Assembly (NCBI GenBank): GCA_038207425.1
Contig: JBBQZU010000013.1
Span: 1 to 64,000, forward strand
Source of the DNA: JBBQZU01 sp038207425
GTDB taxonomy: Bacteria; Bacteroidota; Bacteroidia; Flavobacteriales_D; Cryomorphaceae
Reading direction: 5' to 3'
DNA length: 64,000 bases
In this document: one piece after another, positions 17,943 through 26,445 of the stretch
How positions within the stretch are numbered: the stretch's first letter is position 1
Layout of the letters: each line of letters starts with the position of its first letter
Notes under the pieces: generated by a model
The model's input: the letters and a program-made list of their open reading frames with translations, nothing else
Databases searched by the model: none
Told to the model about the DNA's origin: nothing
Made by a program: the position numbers and the translations under genes

Positions 17943-20051
17943 TTAAGGATTGATGACAAGCTTTCGCACCACTACTCCACCTTTGGCTTGAATGCGCAAA
18001 AGATACACACCACCTTTGAGATGCACAAGGTTTAACTGCTCCAAATATTCACCTGATGACATCATTCCGCTAAAAACTTCAGCTACTTGCCTGCCTGAAA
18101 TATCTAGGACATCAATAGCCACAAGTGCAGACTCATCAAGGCCAAAAGATACTGACGCAATACCTGTGGAAGGGTTTGGAAATACATTTAATCCACTCAT
18201 TGATGGAATTTCACTTACACTCACAGTGGCTGGATCAAAAATATTAATGTCGTCAATATAAAGGTTATTACCTCTATAGCTTAAAAACTCAAACCGCACT
18301 CTGAACTCCGGATTTAGGAATACCGAAACGATATTTGAAATTTCAACTTCGGCCCAATCATTTTGTGAAGCGGGCGTAAACTGCCCTGTTACGTTATTTG
18401 AAACTGTTGGTAAGTCAGCCATATTGATAGTGCGGCGAAGGCTCCAAAGCTCTCCACAATTGCGGCTTATCCATATTCGCAATCTGTCGGCACTCTGAGT
18501 AGTACGGCGTGCATGGGCATACTTGAACCGGAGCACAGCATTGTCCGATATACCGCTCAGATCGTATGTAGGCCCATCAAGAATTTCTATTTCATTATCA
18601 GTATTGTCACGTCCACGAACATATACTGACTTGCTGCCGGTGTAGCCCGCAGTAGTTGAGAGCACCCACTTTACAGTACCAGTTTGATTTTCTACAAACC
18701 AATTTTCATCATTCGGATCAAGTGACGTAAAGTTTTCAAATGTTTCAAAATATGGGAGCGAATTTTCTCCGGGATTGAGTACAGTAACATATTGCTGTTT
18801 GGTTACAGGCAAGGAGCCAGAACCATTCGAAACGGTAAGCGACACATTGTGAAGACCGGGTGAATTATAGGTAATCGTAGGTGCTGGCTGGGTTGATGTT
18901 GATGGGGTTCCACCGGGAAATGACCATGAATAATTGGTTACTCCATTAAATGACAAGTCGCTGAAAGTTAGCGTTTGGCCTATACAGATTACCGGTGAAC
19001 TTGTAGCTTCAAAATTAGCAACACATATTACTTCAGGCTGATTAACACCGGTGAAAGTAAGGTTTGATTCGGTGTGCAATTGATTTCGCTGCGCGATTGG
19101 CGACATCAGGGCCGCACGCATTCTTGTGCTCTGGCCTGTAGTAAACATCTTTGAGCAAAAGGAATAATCCATAAAATTCTCAGTGTTGTCGAGGCTGCCG
19201 CAACTAGTTCCATTGAGATTACAACTTTGCCATCCAACGGTATTTGGAGTATCGGCTACGCCATCATCCATATTGCAGTTTGAGGCAAGTCCCGGAGTAT
19301 TTGAAGTGCCCCAGGTATGCTCCAGATTGCACCAATGACCAACTTCATGTGCGAGGGTGAATGAATTGGTAGTATTTGAAGTGCCAATACTACCAACCAC
19401 GTTGTGCTGGGTTACTATGCCGTCGATGGTTGCTCCAAATGGGCCATTCACATCAGAAGGTATAAAAGTGTAGGCAAGCGTATTTCCTTCAATGGTATTG
19501 CAAACCCAAATATTCAAGTAGCGCTGACGAGGCCATATTGGCGAGATGGTTTTCAGATTTTCTCCTCCATCAAAAGTGGCCTGGCTGTACGTTCTGACAA
19601 TACCGTTGGTGCAATTGCCATTCGGATCTTTACGCGCAAGCCTGAACTCGAAGCCTACGTTGGCAATGATGCTCTGAAACTGACTTACCACATTCTGAAT
19701 ACCGGGGGTATTGGCGCTGTAATTTTCGTTGAGTACTTCGATCGCATTTTCAATTTGCGCATTGGAAATATTCTCAACACCATTGGCATGTATGATGTGG
19801 AACACAACGGGAATTACGAATACATTTCCTCGTTGTTCGGTTGTTTCAACAAAATCCCTGGTAAAGTTTTCAAGTTCGTAAGCAGCTTGTTCGGCTGCTG
19901 CTTTCTCTTCCGGGTGCAATTGAAAGAACGCTTCTGTAAAGTAATTTTTACCACAGTTGAAGTGGTCGTGTTCAGAAGAGTTTTGAGCGGAAACTAGGAG
20001 TGAAGACGCAACGAAAATTGCGGCTATGAAAGTGTTAAATAATGGCTTCAT
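17943..20051 (-). CDS. T9SS-exported M43 metallopeptidase, copy 2
   Basis: Paralogue of the adjacent downstream gene, with the same domain order over 702 residues: signal peptide ending LLVSAQ, a region that may be a propeptide, the zinc motif HEVGHWCNLEH (His235, Glu236, His239, His245), the Met-turn NFMDYSFCSKMF, a PKD-like domain, a jelly-roll-like domain, and a type A sorting domain (FPNPSTGIASVSF ... GGVYLLRIQA ... KLVINP). A tandem duplication is the simplest origin. The copies share long matching stretches in the catalytic core but differ in the linker and sorting domain, so the duplication is not recent. A TACTTTCG box lies upstream, and the pair may be one transcript. Confidence 0.9.
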   Translation of the reverse strand: MKPLFNTFIAAIFVASSLLVSAQNSSEHDHFNCGKNYFTEAFFQLHPEEKAAAEQAAYELENFTRDFVETTEQRGNVFVIPVVFHIIHANGVENISNAQIENAIEVLNENYSANTPGIQNVVSQFQSIIANVGFEFRLARKDPNGNCTNGIVRTYSQATFDGGENLKTISPIWPRQRYLNIWVCNTIEGNTLAYTFIPSDVNGPFGATIDGIVTQHNVVGSIGTSNTTNSFTLAHEVGHWCNLEHTWGTSNTPGLASNCNMDDGVADTPNTVGWQSCNLNGTSCGSLDNTENFMDYSFCSKMFTTGQSTRMRAALMSPIAQRNQLHTESNLTFTGVNQPEVICVANFEATSSPVICIGQTLTFSDLSFNGVTNYSWSFPGGTPSTSTQPAPTITYNSPGLHNVSLTVSNGSGSLPVTKQQYVTVLNPGENSLPYFETFENFTSLDPNDENWFVENQTGTVKWVLSTTAGYTGSKSVYVRGRDNTDNEIEILDGPTYDLSGISDNAVLRFKYAHARRTTQSADRLRIWISRNCGELWSLRRTINMADLPTVSNNVTGQFTPASQNDWAEVEISNIVSVFLNPEFRVRFEFLSYRGNNLYIDDINIFDPATVSVSEIPSMSGLNVFPNPSTGIASVSFGLDESALVAIDVLDISGRQVAEVFSGMMSSGEYLEQLNLVHLKGGVYLLRIQAKGGVVVRKLVINP

Positions 20052-20080
20052 TAAATCTTGCTTTAGGTCAATGCAGTTTG

Positions 20081-20088
20081 CGAAAGTA
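20081..20088 (-). promoter_or_regulatory. -7-like element upstream of the M43 pair
   Basis: TACTTTCG on the minus strand, 30 bases before the start codon of the upstream M43 gene. It is a one-base variant of TAnnTTTG, with no clear -33 partner. Confidence 0.35.
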
Positions 20089-20211
20089 CGGTATTATCTT
20101 AAAAATATTGCCGAATATCAAACAAATCTCGTGTGCAGATAATACAATCTGTTGCAAAAACCCCCCCACTCACAGCATTTTGCGAAAGCTTAACCTTGTA
20201 ATGCTAAGAAG

Positions 20212-21351
20212 TTATTTAAGTGCCTGTTCGAGGTCTTCAAGCAGGTCATCAACATCTTCAATACCTACGCTAAGCCGCACCAACGAATCCACTACGCCTG
20301 ATTTTCTTCGCTCTTCAACGGGTATAGATGCATGGGTCATGGTTGCAGGATGACCTATAAGTGACTCCACACCTCCGAGCGACTCTGCAAGGCTGAATAG
20401 CTTGCATTTAGCCACCATAGCATGAGCAGCCTGCATCGTATCAGTTTTTAAAGTAAACGATACCATACCAGTATATCCGCGCATTTGCTTTTTTGCTACA
20501 GCATGGCCGGGATGGCTTTCAAGGCCCGGGTAGTAAACTTGTGATATGGCTTTATGACCTTCAATCCATTTGGCTACACGCATACCATTCTCACAATGTC
20601 GCTCCATGCGCACATGAAGCGTTTTTGCTCCGCGAAGCACCAAAAAGCTGTCCTGCGGACCGCATATTGCACCCGAAGAATTTTGAATACGGTACATCTC
20701 TGCGGCAATGGCATCATCGCTTGTAGCAAGCGCCCCCATTACCACATCACTGTGACCTCCGAGATATTTGGTTACTGAATGCATCACCACCTGAGCCCCC
20801 AAATCAATGGGATTCTGTAAGTAGGGCGAAGCGAAAGTATTGTCAACCGCGAGCATGGCACCAGCATTGCGTGCAACCTGCGCAACCGCAGCGATATCAA
20901 TAATATTCATCATCGGGTTTGTTGGGGTTTCCACCCAAATGAGTTTGGTTTTGGGTGACACCAGCGCTTCTACCATGCTTACATCCTGCATGGGGGTGTA
21001 GAAGAATTTAATTCCGTATTTCGCAAAAATGGTATTAAAGAGACGGTATGATCCTCCATATAAATCATTCGTTGAGATTACCTCATCACCCGGTGAAAGC
21101 ATTTTAAGCAACGTATCCATTGCGGCAAGGCCGCTGGCAAAACAGGCGCCATACTTCGCATTTTCCATAGCCGCGATATTGGCTTCAAGAGCCGAACGGG
21201 TTGGGTTTTGAGTTCGCGAGTATTCGTAGCCCTTGTGAACGCCAACTGCTTCCTGCACATAAGTTGAAGTCTGGTATATAGGCGTCATGATGGCTCCTGT
21301 AGCAGGATCAGGAGATACTCCGGCATGTATAGCTTTGGTGGCAAATTTCAT
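20212..21351 (-). CDS. trans-sulfuration PLP-dependent enzyme (cystathionine gamma-synthase or gamma-lyase)
   Basis: PLP enzyme of the Cys/Met metabolism family, 379 residues, cytoplasmic tetramer in known members. The PLP-binding lysine lies in MHSVTKYLGGHSDVV, and the SGLAAMDTLL, WVETPTNPMM and DNTFASPYLQ segments are family hallmarks. The N-terminal KFATKAIHAG and the C-terminal ESLIGHPATMTHASIP also fit. Sequence inspection does not separate cystathionine gamma-synthase (methionine synthesis) from gamma-lyase (cysteine synthesis), so no symbol is given. A TACATTTG element lies 21 bases upstream. The flippase-like gene ends 34 bases upstream on the same strand. Confidence 0.88.
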   Translation of the reverse strand: MKFATKAIHAGVSPDPATGAIMTPIYQTSTYVQEAVGVHKGYEYSRTQNPTRSALEANIAAMENAKYGACFASGLAAMDTLLKMLSPGDEVISTNDLYGGSYRLFNTIFAKYGIKFFYTPMQDVSMVEALVSPKTKLIWVETPTNPMMNIIDIAAVAQVARNAGAMLAVDNTFASPYLQNPIDLGAQVVMHSVTKYLGGHSDVVMGALATSDDAIAAEMYRIQNSSGAICGPQDSFLVLRGAKTLHVRMERHCENGMRVAKWIEGHKAISQVYYPGLESHPGHAVAKKQMRGYTGMVSFTLKTDTMQAAHAMVAKCKLFSLAESLGGVESLIGHPATMTHASIPVEERRKSGVVDSLVRLSVGIEDVDDLLEDLEQALK

Positions 21352-21371
21352 GGAAAGTGGTTTTGAAGGCG

Positions 21372-21379
21372 CAAATGTA
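21372..21379 (-). promoter_or_regulatory. -7 element upstream of the trans-sulfuration gene
   Basis: TACATTTG on the minus strand, 21 bases before the ATG at 21351, in the short gap after the upstream gene. It matches TAnnTTTG and would allow separate expression. Confidence 0.5.
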
Positions 21380-21385
21380 ACACAA

Positions 21386-22633
21386 TCAGACTTGCTTCAT
21401 CTTATCAGCTTTCTTCTCTTTGCGGCTGGTTGCTTTTATCCACCTCGGAAGGATGATAGCCCCTGCAAAGAGATAAGGATAGTAGGTAATCAGGCGCCAG
21501 ATCAGGGCCAGAGCACCAACTAAACCAAGGGGTATAAACTCCTTGAGAAAACCCGAAAATGCAAACTCAGCTATACCTGAACCTCCTGGTGTAGGGCTTA
21601 TAAGCATGATGACCCACATAACAAGTTGCCGCGCGTATACCAGCATATGATCCCCAAAATTCTGCACTATGGGATTGGTGGGGTTCGCGAAAGCGAGAAT
21701 TAAAAAATTAACTACCCAATACCGTGCGGTCCACGATACAAAAGTAGATGCAGAAGCCTTGAACCACCACAGGCGATTTTTGCCTTTAAGCTCAATGCTT
21801 GCTGTAATAATATCATCGCCCACTTCAATAATCTGGTAGCGCCACCTTCGTAATACTGGCAGTCTGAAAACATTGAGTAAGATATATTTAAGGCTGCGTG
21901 GCATGATGAATATGCCCAGTAGAATAGCAACAGTCATTGCGAATATAAATGCATAACCTATCCAAAAAATACCCTGCGTACCAAAGGTGAAGCCAAATGC
22001 GCTTTTCTGAAGATTCACAGGAAAAAGATCAGCGGTGCCCACAGCAATCAGCACCACGGCGACCATCGTAATATAAAAAAGTTCATCAAGCAATGCCGAG
22101 ACCATAACAATGGCAGTGCTCTTTCCTAATTTAATGCGTTCGCGATTGATTATAAACATGGCTACTCCGCTACCACCAACCACGCTTGGCGTAAGGGCTG
22201 ATGCAAACTCCCAAAGCATAATAACCCTGAAGCTTCTTCGCCAGCTTAGCTCATAATCAGTAAGAACCCTAATGCGGTACATATAAGCCAGATCTCGGGC
22301 TACCACCGCAAGCAGAGCCATAAAAAACCAAAAACTGCTATACCAAGTCCAGTGAATATCACCGAGGGTATCCTGGTAGGTGCGCAATCGGTAGCTGCCA
22401 CGGCAATCATCAACCTTCCTAAATTGGGCCCTATCACCAAAGTTCGGAATACCTTCTCCATGATTTCCAATCCACTCATATTCGCCACAAACATCACCTG
22501 CAACTTCTTCAAACCGCGTGTCGCCAAGATTAAAATACAGTAAAAGAAAAGCACCTGTAAGCCCGAGCAATACAGGTATCATGATACGCTTAGGATTGAG
22601 TTTCCTTAATATGTCAGCTTCTTTAATCTTCAA
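21386..22633 (-). CDS. flippase-like / lysylphosphatidylglycerol synthase TM-region family membrane protein
   Basis: Inner-membrane protein of 415 residues with about eight hydrophobic segments. It carries the family's recognisable stretches ALTPSVVGGSGVAMFIINRE and PTPGGSGIAEFAFSGFL, seen in the integral-membrane half of MprF and in YbhN-like proteins. It lacks the soluble aminoacyl transferase domain, so it is not a full MprF; a lipid-flipping role is inference from the family. An in-frame stop lies shortly upstream and no ATG precedes the first hydrophobic segment. The start is therefore the TTG at 22633, or less likely an ATG at codon 18, which would cut into the amphipathic N-terminus. 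Confidence 0.75.
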   Translation of the reverse strand: MKIKEADILRKLNPKRIMIPVLLGLTGAFLLLYFNLGDTRFEEVAGDVCGEYEWIGNHGEGIPNFGDRAQFRKVDDCRGSYRLRTYQDTLGDIHWTWYSSFWFFMALLAVVARDLAYMYRIRVLTDYELSWRRSFRVIMLWEFASALTPSVVGGSGVAMFIINRERIKLGKSTAIVMVSALLDELFYITMVAVVLIAVGTADLFPVNLQKSAFGFTFGTQGIFWIGYAFIFAMTVAILLGIFIMPRSLKYILLNVFRLPVLRRWRYQIIEVGDDIITASIELKGKNRLWWFKASASTFVSWTARYWVVNFLILAFANPTNPIVQNFGDHMLVYARQLVMWVIMLISPTPGGSGIAEFAFSGFLKEFIPLGLVGALALIWRLITYYPYLFAGAIILPRWIKATSRKEKKADKMKQV

Positions 22634-22714
22634 ACTGCTATTTTCACGCCTCCAATAAGGTCTTTAAAACATATTGAACAGCTTTCGCCAAAAATAATCG
22701 AAACCTTTGAAGCC

Positions 22715-23059
22715 ATGAATAAATTCTACTACCTCGAAACTTGCGACACATGCAAGAAAATTATGGAGACTTTAAATTTGAAAAATTTCGAAAAACGCGA
22801 AATAAAATCAGCACCTCTTTCGGCAGAAGAAGCGGATACCCTTGCCGATAAAGCCGGCAGTTATGAAGCGATATTCAGCAAAAGAGCGCGCATGTTTCGG
22901 GAACAGGGGCTCCATGAACGCAACCTATCTGAGCAAGACTACCGAGAATATTTGCTTACAGACTATACCTTTCTGAAACGCCCTGTTCTGGAAACAGGCA
23001 GCCTTGTACTGGCAGGAAATTCAAAATCAGTAGTTGATGCGATGAAGCGCCTGGCCTGA
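22715..23059 (+). CDS. ArsC/Spx-family thioredoxin-fold protein
   Basis: Cytoplasmic protein of 114 residues with the ArsC-family beginning FYYLETCDTCKKIMETL, a CxxC pair at the position of the family's active cysteine, and the late segment LKRPVLETGSLVLAGN matching the conserved Arg-Pro turn. Proteins of this form are annotated either as arsenate reductases or as Spx-like regulators. There are no ars genes nearby, so arsenate reduction is not implied. It precedes yicC by 42 bases. Confidence 0.75.
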   Translation: MNKFYYLETCDTCKKIMETLNLKNFEKREIKSAPLSAEEADTLADKAGSYEAIFSKRARMFREQGLHERNLSEQDYREYLLTDYTFLKRPVLETGSLVLAGNSKSVVDAMKRLA

Positions 23060-23101
23060 TATCGCACAGGTTGCTTACTTTAGCGCCCTGATAAAACATC
23101 T

Positions 23102-23977
23102 ATGTTGGAGTCAATGACTGGTTTCGGCAAGGCTACAGCGAGCTTTGGCGACAAAAAAATAACCGCTGAAATAAAATCGCTCAACAGCAAGCAATTCGAC
23201 CTTTCGGTAAAAACCCCTACTCTATACAGAGAAAAGGAATTTCTTATTCGCAATATTCTTTCAGAAATTCTCGGCCGGGGCAAGGTTGATTTCGCAATAT
23301 ATACAGAGAGCTCCGAAGGCGAAAAACGCGCCGTAATCAACGAAGCCCTTGCGCTGGGTTATTTGCGCGACCTCAGCAAAATTGCAATTGAAGCAGGCAT
23401 ACAAACCGGCGACGGGTTGCTTAGTACTGTGCTGAATCTGCCCGATGTAATACAAACAGAACGCCCTGAACTGAATGAAACAGAATGGGAGTGCGCAGAA
23501 AAAGCAGTGCGCGATGCAGCCGAATCGCTAATGGCTTTCAGGCGCGATGAGGGAACACGATTGGCAGAAGATATTTCACAAAGAATAAAACTCATAGAAA
23601 AGCTCAGGCTAGAAGTAGAAACACACCTCGAAGAAAGGCTCAGTCAGGTGCGCACACGAATTGAGAAAAACATTGCCGAGCTGCTTACTGAAGAGCAAAC
23701 AGATAAAAACCGCATGGAGCAGGAAATCATCTATTATCTTGAGAAGCTTGACATCACTGAAGAGCATACCCGCTTGAAGGGTCATTGCGATTATTTTCTA
23801 GAAACGATGAATGCCGCAGAAGCATCAGGAAAAAAGCTTGGATTCATCTCACAGGAAATAGGCAGAGAGATAAATACTATGGGCTCTAAGGCCAACCATG
23901 TTGGCATACAAAAGCTCGTGGTGCAGATGAAAGATGAGCTTGAAAAAATCAAGGAGCAATTACTCAATATAAACTGA
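23102..23977 (+). CDS. yicC: YicC family protein (RNA-degradation-related)
   Basis: The 291-residue protein has the YicC N-terminal signature MLESMTGFGKA, the middle GRGKVDFAIY stretch, and the C-terminal DUF1732 part (KLGFISQEIGREINTMGSKAN). YicC in Enterobacteria is reported as an endoribonuclease; the role in Bacteroidota is not established. The stop codon shares a base with the gmk start, so the two are translationally coupled, an arrangement found in many bacteria. Confidence 0.9.
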   Translation: MLESMTGFGKATASFGDKKITAEIKSLNSKQFDLSVKTPTLYREKEFLIRNILSEILGRGKVDFAIYTESSEGEKRAVINEALALGYLRDLSKIAIEAGIQTGDGLLSTVLNLPDVIQTERPELNETEWECAEKAVRDAAESLMAFRRDEGTRLAEDISQRIKLIEKLRLEVETHLEERLSQVRTRIEKNIAELLTEEQTDKNRMEQEIIYYLEKLDITEEHTRLKGHCDYFLETMNAAEASGKKLGFISQEIGREINTMGSKANHVGIQKLVVQMKDELEKIKEQLLNIN

Positions 23978-24543
23978 TGGAAGGCAGGAGCATCATTGTG
24001 TCTGCTCCTTCCGGGGCAGGGAAAACCACAATAGTAAAGCACTTGTTGCGCAGAATACCACAGCTTGCCTTCTCCGTGTCGGCAACTTCGCGCCCAGCCC
24101 GACCTGATGAAAAACACGGCAAGGACTATTATTTTCTCACCGAAGAAGTGTTCAGACAACGCATAGATGCAGGCGATTTTCTTGAATGGGAAGAAGTATA
24201 TCCGGGGCGCTTTTACGGCACACTCTTCAGCGAGCTGCAACAAATTTGGAAGGATGGTAAATCAGTGATTTTCGATCTTGACGTGATCGGTGGCTGTTAC
24301 CTCAAAGAGCATTTTGGCGAAAAGGCACTTGCAATTTTTGTACAACCTCCAAGCATAGAAGAACTCGCAAGCAGGCTTTACCAGCGCTTTACTGAAACAC
24401 CGGAAACACTCAGACAGCGCACTGAAAAAGCCAGATATGAAATTACCTTTGCCGAAAGGTTTGATGTGGTGATAGTAAATGATGAGTTGGAAAAAGCTTG
24501 CGCCGCAGCAGAGACGCACGTAAAACAATTTCTGGGAGTATGA
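23977..24543 (+). CDS. gmk: guanylate kinase
   Basis: Phosphorylates GMP to GDP with ATP, essential for guanine nucleotide supply. The 188 residues begin with the P-loop region SAPSGAGKTT and continue with the GMP-binding SATSRPARPDEKHGKDYYFL. The Arg-rich lid RQRTEKARYE is also present. It overlaps yicC upstream (one base) and nadD downstream (four bases, ATGA), giving a compact three-gene unit that ends after nadD. Confidence 0.96.
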   Translation: MEGRSIIVSAPSGAGKTTIVKHLLRRIPQLAFSVSATSRPARPDEKHGKDYYFLTEEVFRQRIDAGDFLEWEEVYPGRFYGTLFSELQQIWKDGKSVIFDLDVIGGCYLKEHFGEKALAIFVQPPSIEELASRLYQRFTETPETLRQRTEKARYEITFAERFDVVIVNDELEKACAAAETHVKQFLGV

Positions 24544-25148
24544 AAAAAGTGGGATTGTTTTTTGGAACATACAATCCTGTGCACGTGGGCCATCTCATTA
24601 TTGCAAACCACATGGTGCACTACACTGAACTGGATGAAGTGTGGTTGATAGTTTCTCCACAAAACCCCTTTAAGGAAAAATCAGGGCTTTTGGCCGATTA
24701 CCACAGGCTAGCTGTGGCAAGAATCGCCGTTGAAGACAATCCGAAACTCCGCGTAAGCGATGTGGAATTCGGACTTCCGCAGCCGTCGTATACGATACAC
24801 ACACTCGCTCATTTCTCAGAAGCAAATCCGGATATTGACTTTGCTTTAATCATGGGCGAAGACAATCTGCGCACTTTGCACAAGTGGAAGAACTATGAAG
24901 TAATACTGGAACACCACAAGATATATGTGTATCCAAGAGCACTTACTGGGCAGGAGCGTGATGATTTGAAAAGCCACCGAATGCCATCATCCACTTCCAA
25001 TCATCCCAATATTATTAAGGTTGACGCTCCGGTTATGAAGCTATCGGCAAGTTTTGTGCGAAAGGCAATCAAAGACCGTAAGGATGTGCGATACCTGCTC
25101 ACAGAGCCGGTGTACAGGTACGTTGATGAAATGAATTTCTACAAATAA
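24540..25148 (+). CDS. nadD: nicotinate-nucleotide adenylyltransferase
   Basis: Joins ATP and nicotinate mononucleotide to make deamido-NAD in NAD synthesis. From the ATG at 24540 the protein is 202 residues, starting MKKVGLFFGTYNPVHVGHL with the nucleotidyltransferase (T/H)xGH signature, and ending with the SASFVRKAIKDRKDVRYL segment that holds the second ATP-contacting motif. An earlier in-frame start at 24498 lies inside gmk and adds an unlikely basic tail. The chosen ATG overlaps the gmk stop in the ATGA form typical of coupling. Confidence 0.95.
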   Translation: MKKVGLFFGTYNPVHVGHLIIANHMVHYTELDEVWLIVSPQNPFKEKSGLLADYHRLAVARIAVEDNPKLRVSDVEFGLPQPSYTIHTLAHFSEANPDIDFALIMGEDNLRTLHKWKNYEVILEHHKIYVYPRALTGQERDDLKSHRMPSSTSNHPNIIKVDAPVMKLSASFVRKAIKDRKDVRYLLTEPVYRYVDEMNFYK

Positions 25149-25331
25149 TCCGTTCAGCATTCCCTTCCGGGAAATAAATTTGACGGCTAAAATCCCTGCA
25201 CACGGATAAAGTCAGAAATTTTTAATTCTGTATATCAAGTTTATACACTTGAAATGGCCACAGAATGATCATTAAATTTCTATTTGGCACAGCGTTTGGA
25301 AAATGACCTTCGAACATCAAACTCAAACAAA

Positions 25332-25490
25332 ATGAAAATCGAAAAAGCACTTCAGAAAGCCACCCGCAAGGCAATAGCACTGATGAAAAGAGGACATGTA
25401 AGCGCCTACATTCAAACCTTAGTAGTAATAGAACAACTAAAGCAGGAACTTGTAGCAATTCGCAATAATCAGCAGGTGGCCCACTCCTGA
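25332..25490 (+). CDS. small protein of unknown function (52 residues)
   Basis: From the ATG at 25332 it encodes a 52-residue, mostly helical, basic protein (MKIEKALQKATRKAIALMK...) with no signal peptide or known motif. A longer frame from 25284 exists, but its first 16 residues look random. A terminator-like hairpin follows the stop, which supports expression as a unit. A TAAATTTG box lies about 150 bases upstream at 25175-25182. Confidence is moderate because of its small size. Confidence 0.45.
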   Translation: MKIEKALQKATRKAIALMKRGHVSAYIQTLVVIEQLKQELVAIRNNQQVAHS

Positions 25491-25502
25491 AATTAAATAC
25501 CG

Positions 25503-25538
25503 AAGCCTTGCATTAATCGTCAGGCTTGCGTTTTTTTT
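25503..25538 (+). terminator. intrinsic terminator after the 52-residue gene
   Basis: Arms AAGCCT (25503-25508) and AGGCTT (25522-25527) pair, followed by a run of eight T. It sits 13 bases after the stop codon at 25490. Confidence 0.55.
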
Positions 25539-25551
25539 GATAATAAAAACC

Positions 25552-26445
25552 TTACGCTTGTTTAGGTTTGGTGCGTTTTCCAAAGCCATAAATAGCCTGC
25601 TCTTTAAATCCCTCAGGAAATTCTTCCACCCCGGGGAATCCGAGCTTTATTTCCCCGTCACCGGGATTGGGTATAGATGCAGTACCGAAAATATAATCCC
25701 AGAGACTAAGAGAAATACCGTAATTGATACCGTGTTTGCGGCCTTCAGGCAAATTATATACGTGGTGCCAAAGATGCATCACAGGGTTATTAAACACATA
25801 CTTTAGCGGACCATAGGTGAGCTTTATATTTGCATGGTTGAGATGACCGATAGAGATTGCCGCAAAATGTACGATGTATGCCTGTTCAGGCTCAAAACCA
25901 CCCAACAGCATCACGCCCACCGTCTTCAGGGGTTTGTAAAATATATTCTCCATCCAGTGATAGCGCAAGTGCGCTGCGAAACCCATTTCAGCAACAGAGT
26001 GATGCACCTTGTGAAACTCCCACAAAACCGGAAAGCGGTGGAGCAGAATATGCGTGAACCACTGCACAAAATCCAGCACGATAAAAAATACCAAAAGCTG
26101 CAGCACCATTGAATATGCCGAAATATCAATAAGCGCAAATGAACTTGCAGAGATATTCAAATCCTGCAAAAGCTTTCCGAGAAGTGCATATATGCCGCTT
26201 ATCGCAATGGCGAAGATGAAGAAGTTGAAAACCATGTAAAAAGCATCGAGCCAAAAATCTTTGCGGACTATCTTTTGACTTTTGCGCCAAGGAAATGCTA
26301 TTTCGAGACCCCAAACTGCAAGTGAAATGAAAATAAGGCCCCAGAAATAATTGGTATACCAAGGCACTTGAAATAGAATTGATTTCCAAGTCCAGTCGAC
26401 TGTACCCAAAAATGATTGAATGAAAACCTCGATATAACTGCTCAT
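25552..26445 (-). CDS. sterol desaturase / fatty acid hydroxylase family membrane protein
   Basis: Integral membrane di-iron oxygenase family, 297 residues from the ATG at 26445. About four hydrophobic segments carry the histidine clusters WFTHILLHR, EFHKVHHS and LWHHVYN, the metal-ligand boxes of the family. The substrate (lipid, carotenoid or sterol-like) cannot be told from sequence. Its ATG overlaps the stop of the rhodanese gene by four bases. It is thus the last gene of a coupled operon that begins with a sulfite-oxidase-type gene, an unexpected partner. An upstream in-frame frame start at 26502 lies inside that gene and is rejected. Confidence 0.82.
   Translation of the reverse strand: MSSYIEVFIQSFLGTVDWTWKSILFQVPWYTNYFWGLIFISLAVWGLEIAFPWRKSQKIVRKDFWLDAFYMVFNFFIFAIAISGIYALLGKLLQDLNISASSFALIDISAYSMVLQLLVFFIVLDFVQWFTHILLHRFPVLWEFHKVHHSVAEMGFAAHLRYHWMENIFYKPLKTVGVMLLGGFEPEQAYIVHFAAISIGHLNHANIKLTYGPLKYVFNNPVMHLWHHVYNLPEGRKHGINYGISLSLWDYIFGTASIPNPGDGEIKLGFPGVEEFPEGFKEQAIYGFGKRTKPKQA

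Noticed and set aside
19404..19997. 197-codon plus-strand frame
   Set aside because: Antisense shadow of the second M43 peptidase gene.
21352..21385. SAM riboswitch before the trans-sulfuration gene
   Set aside because: The gap is 34 bases and already holds the -7 element; there is no room for such a fold.
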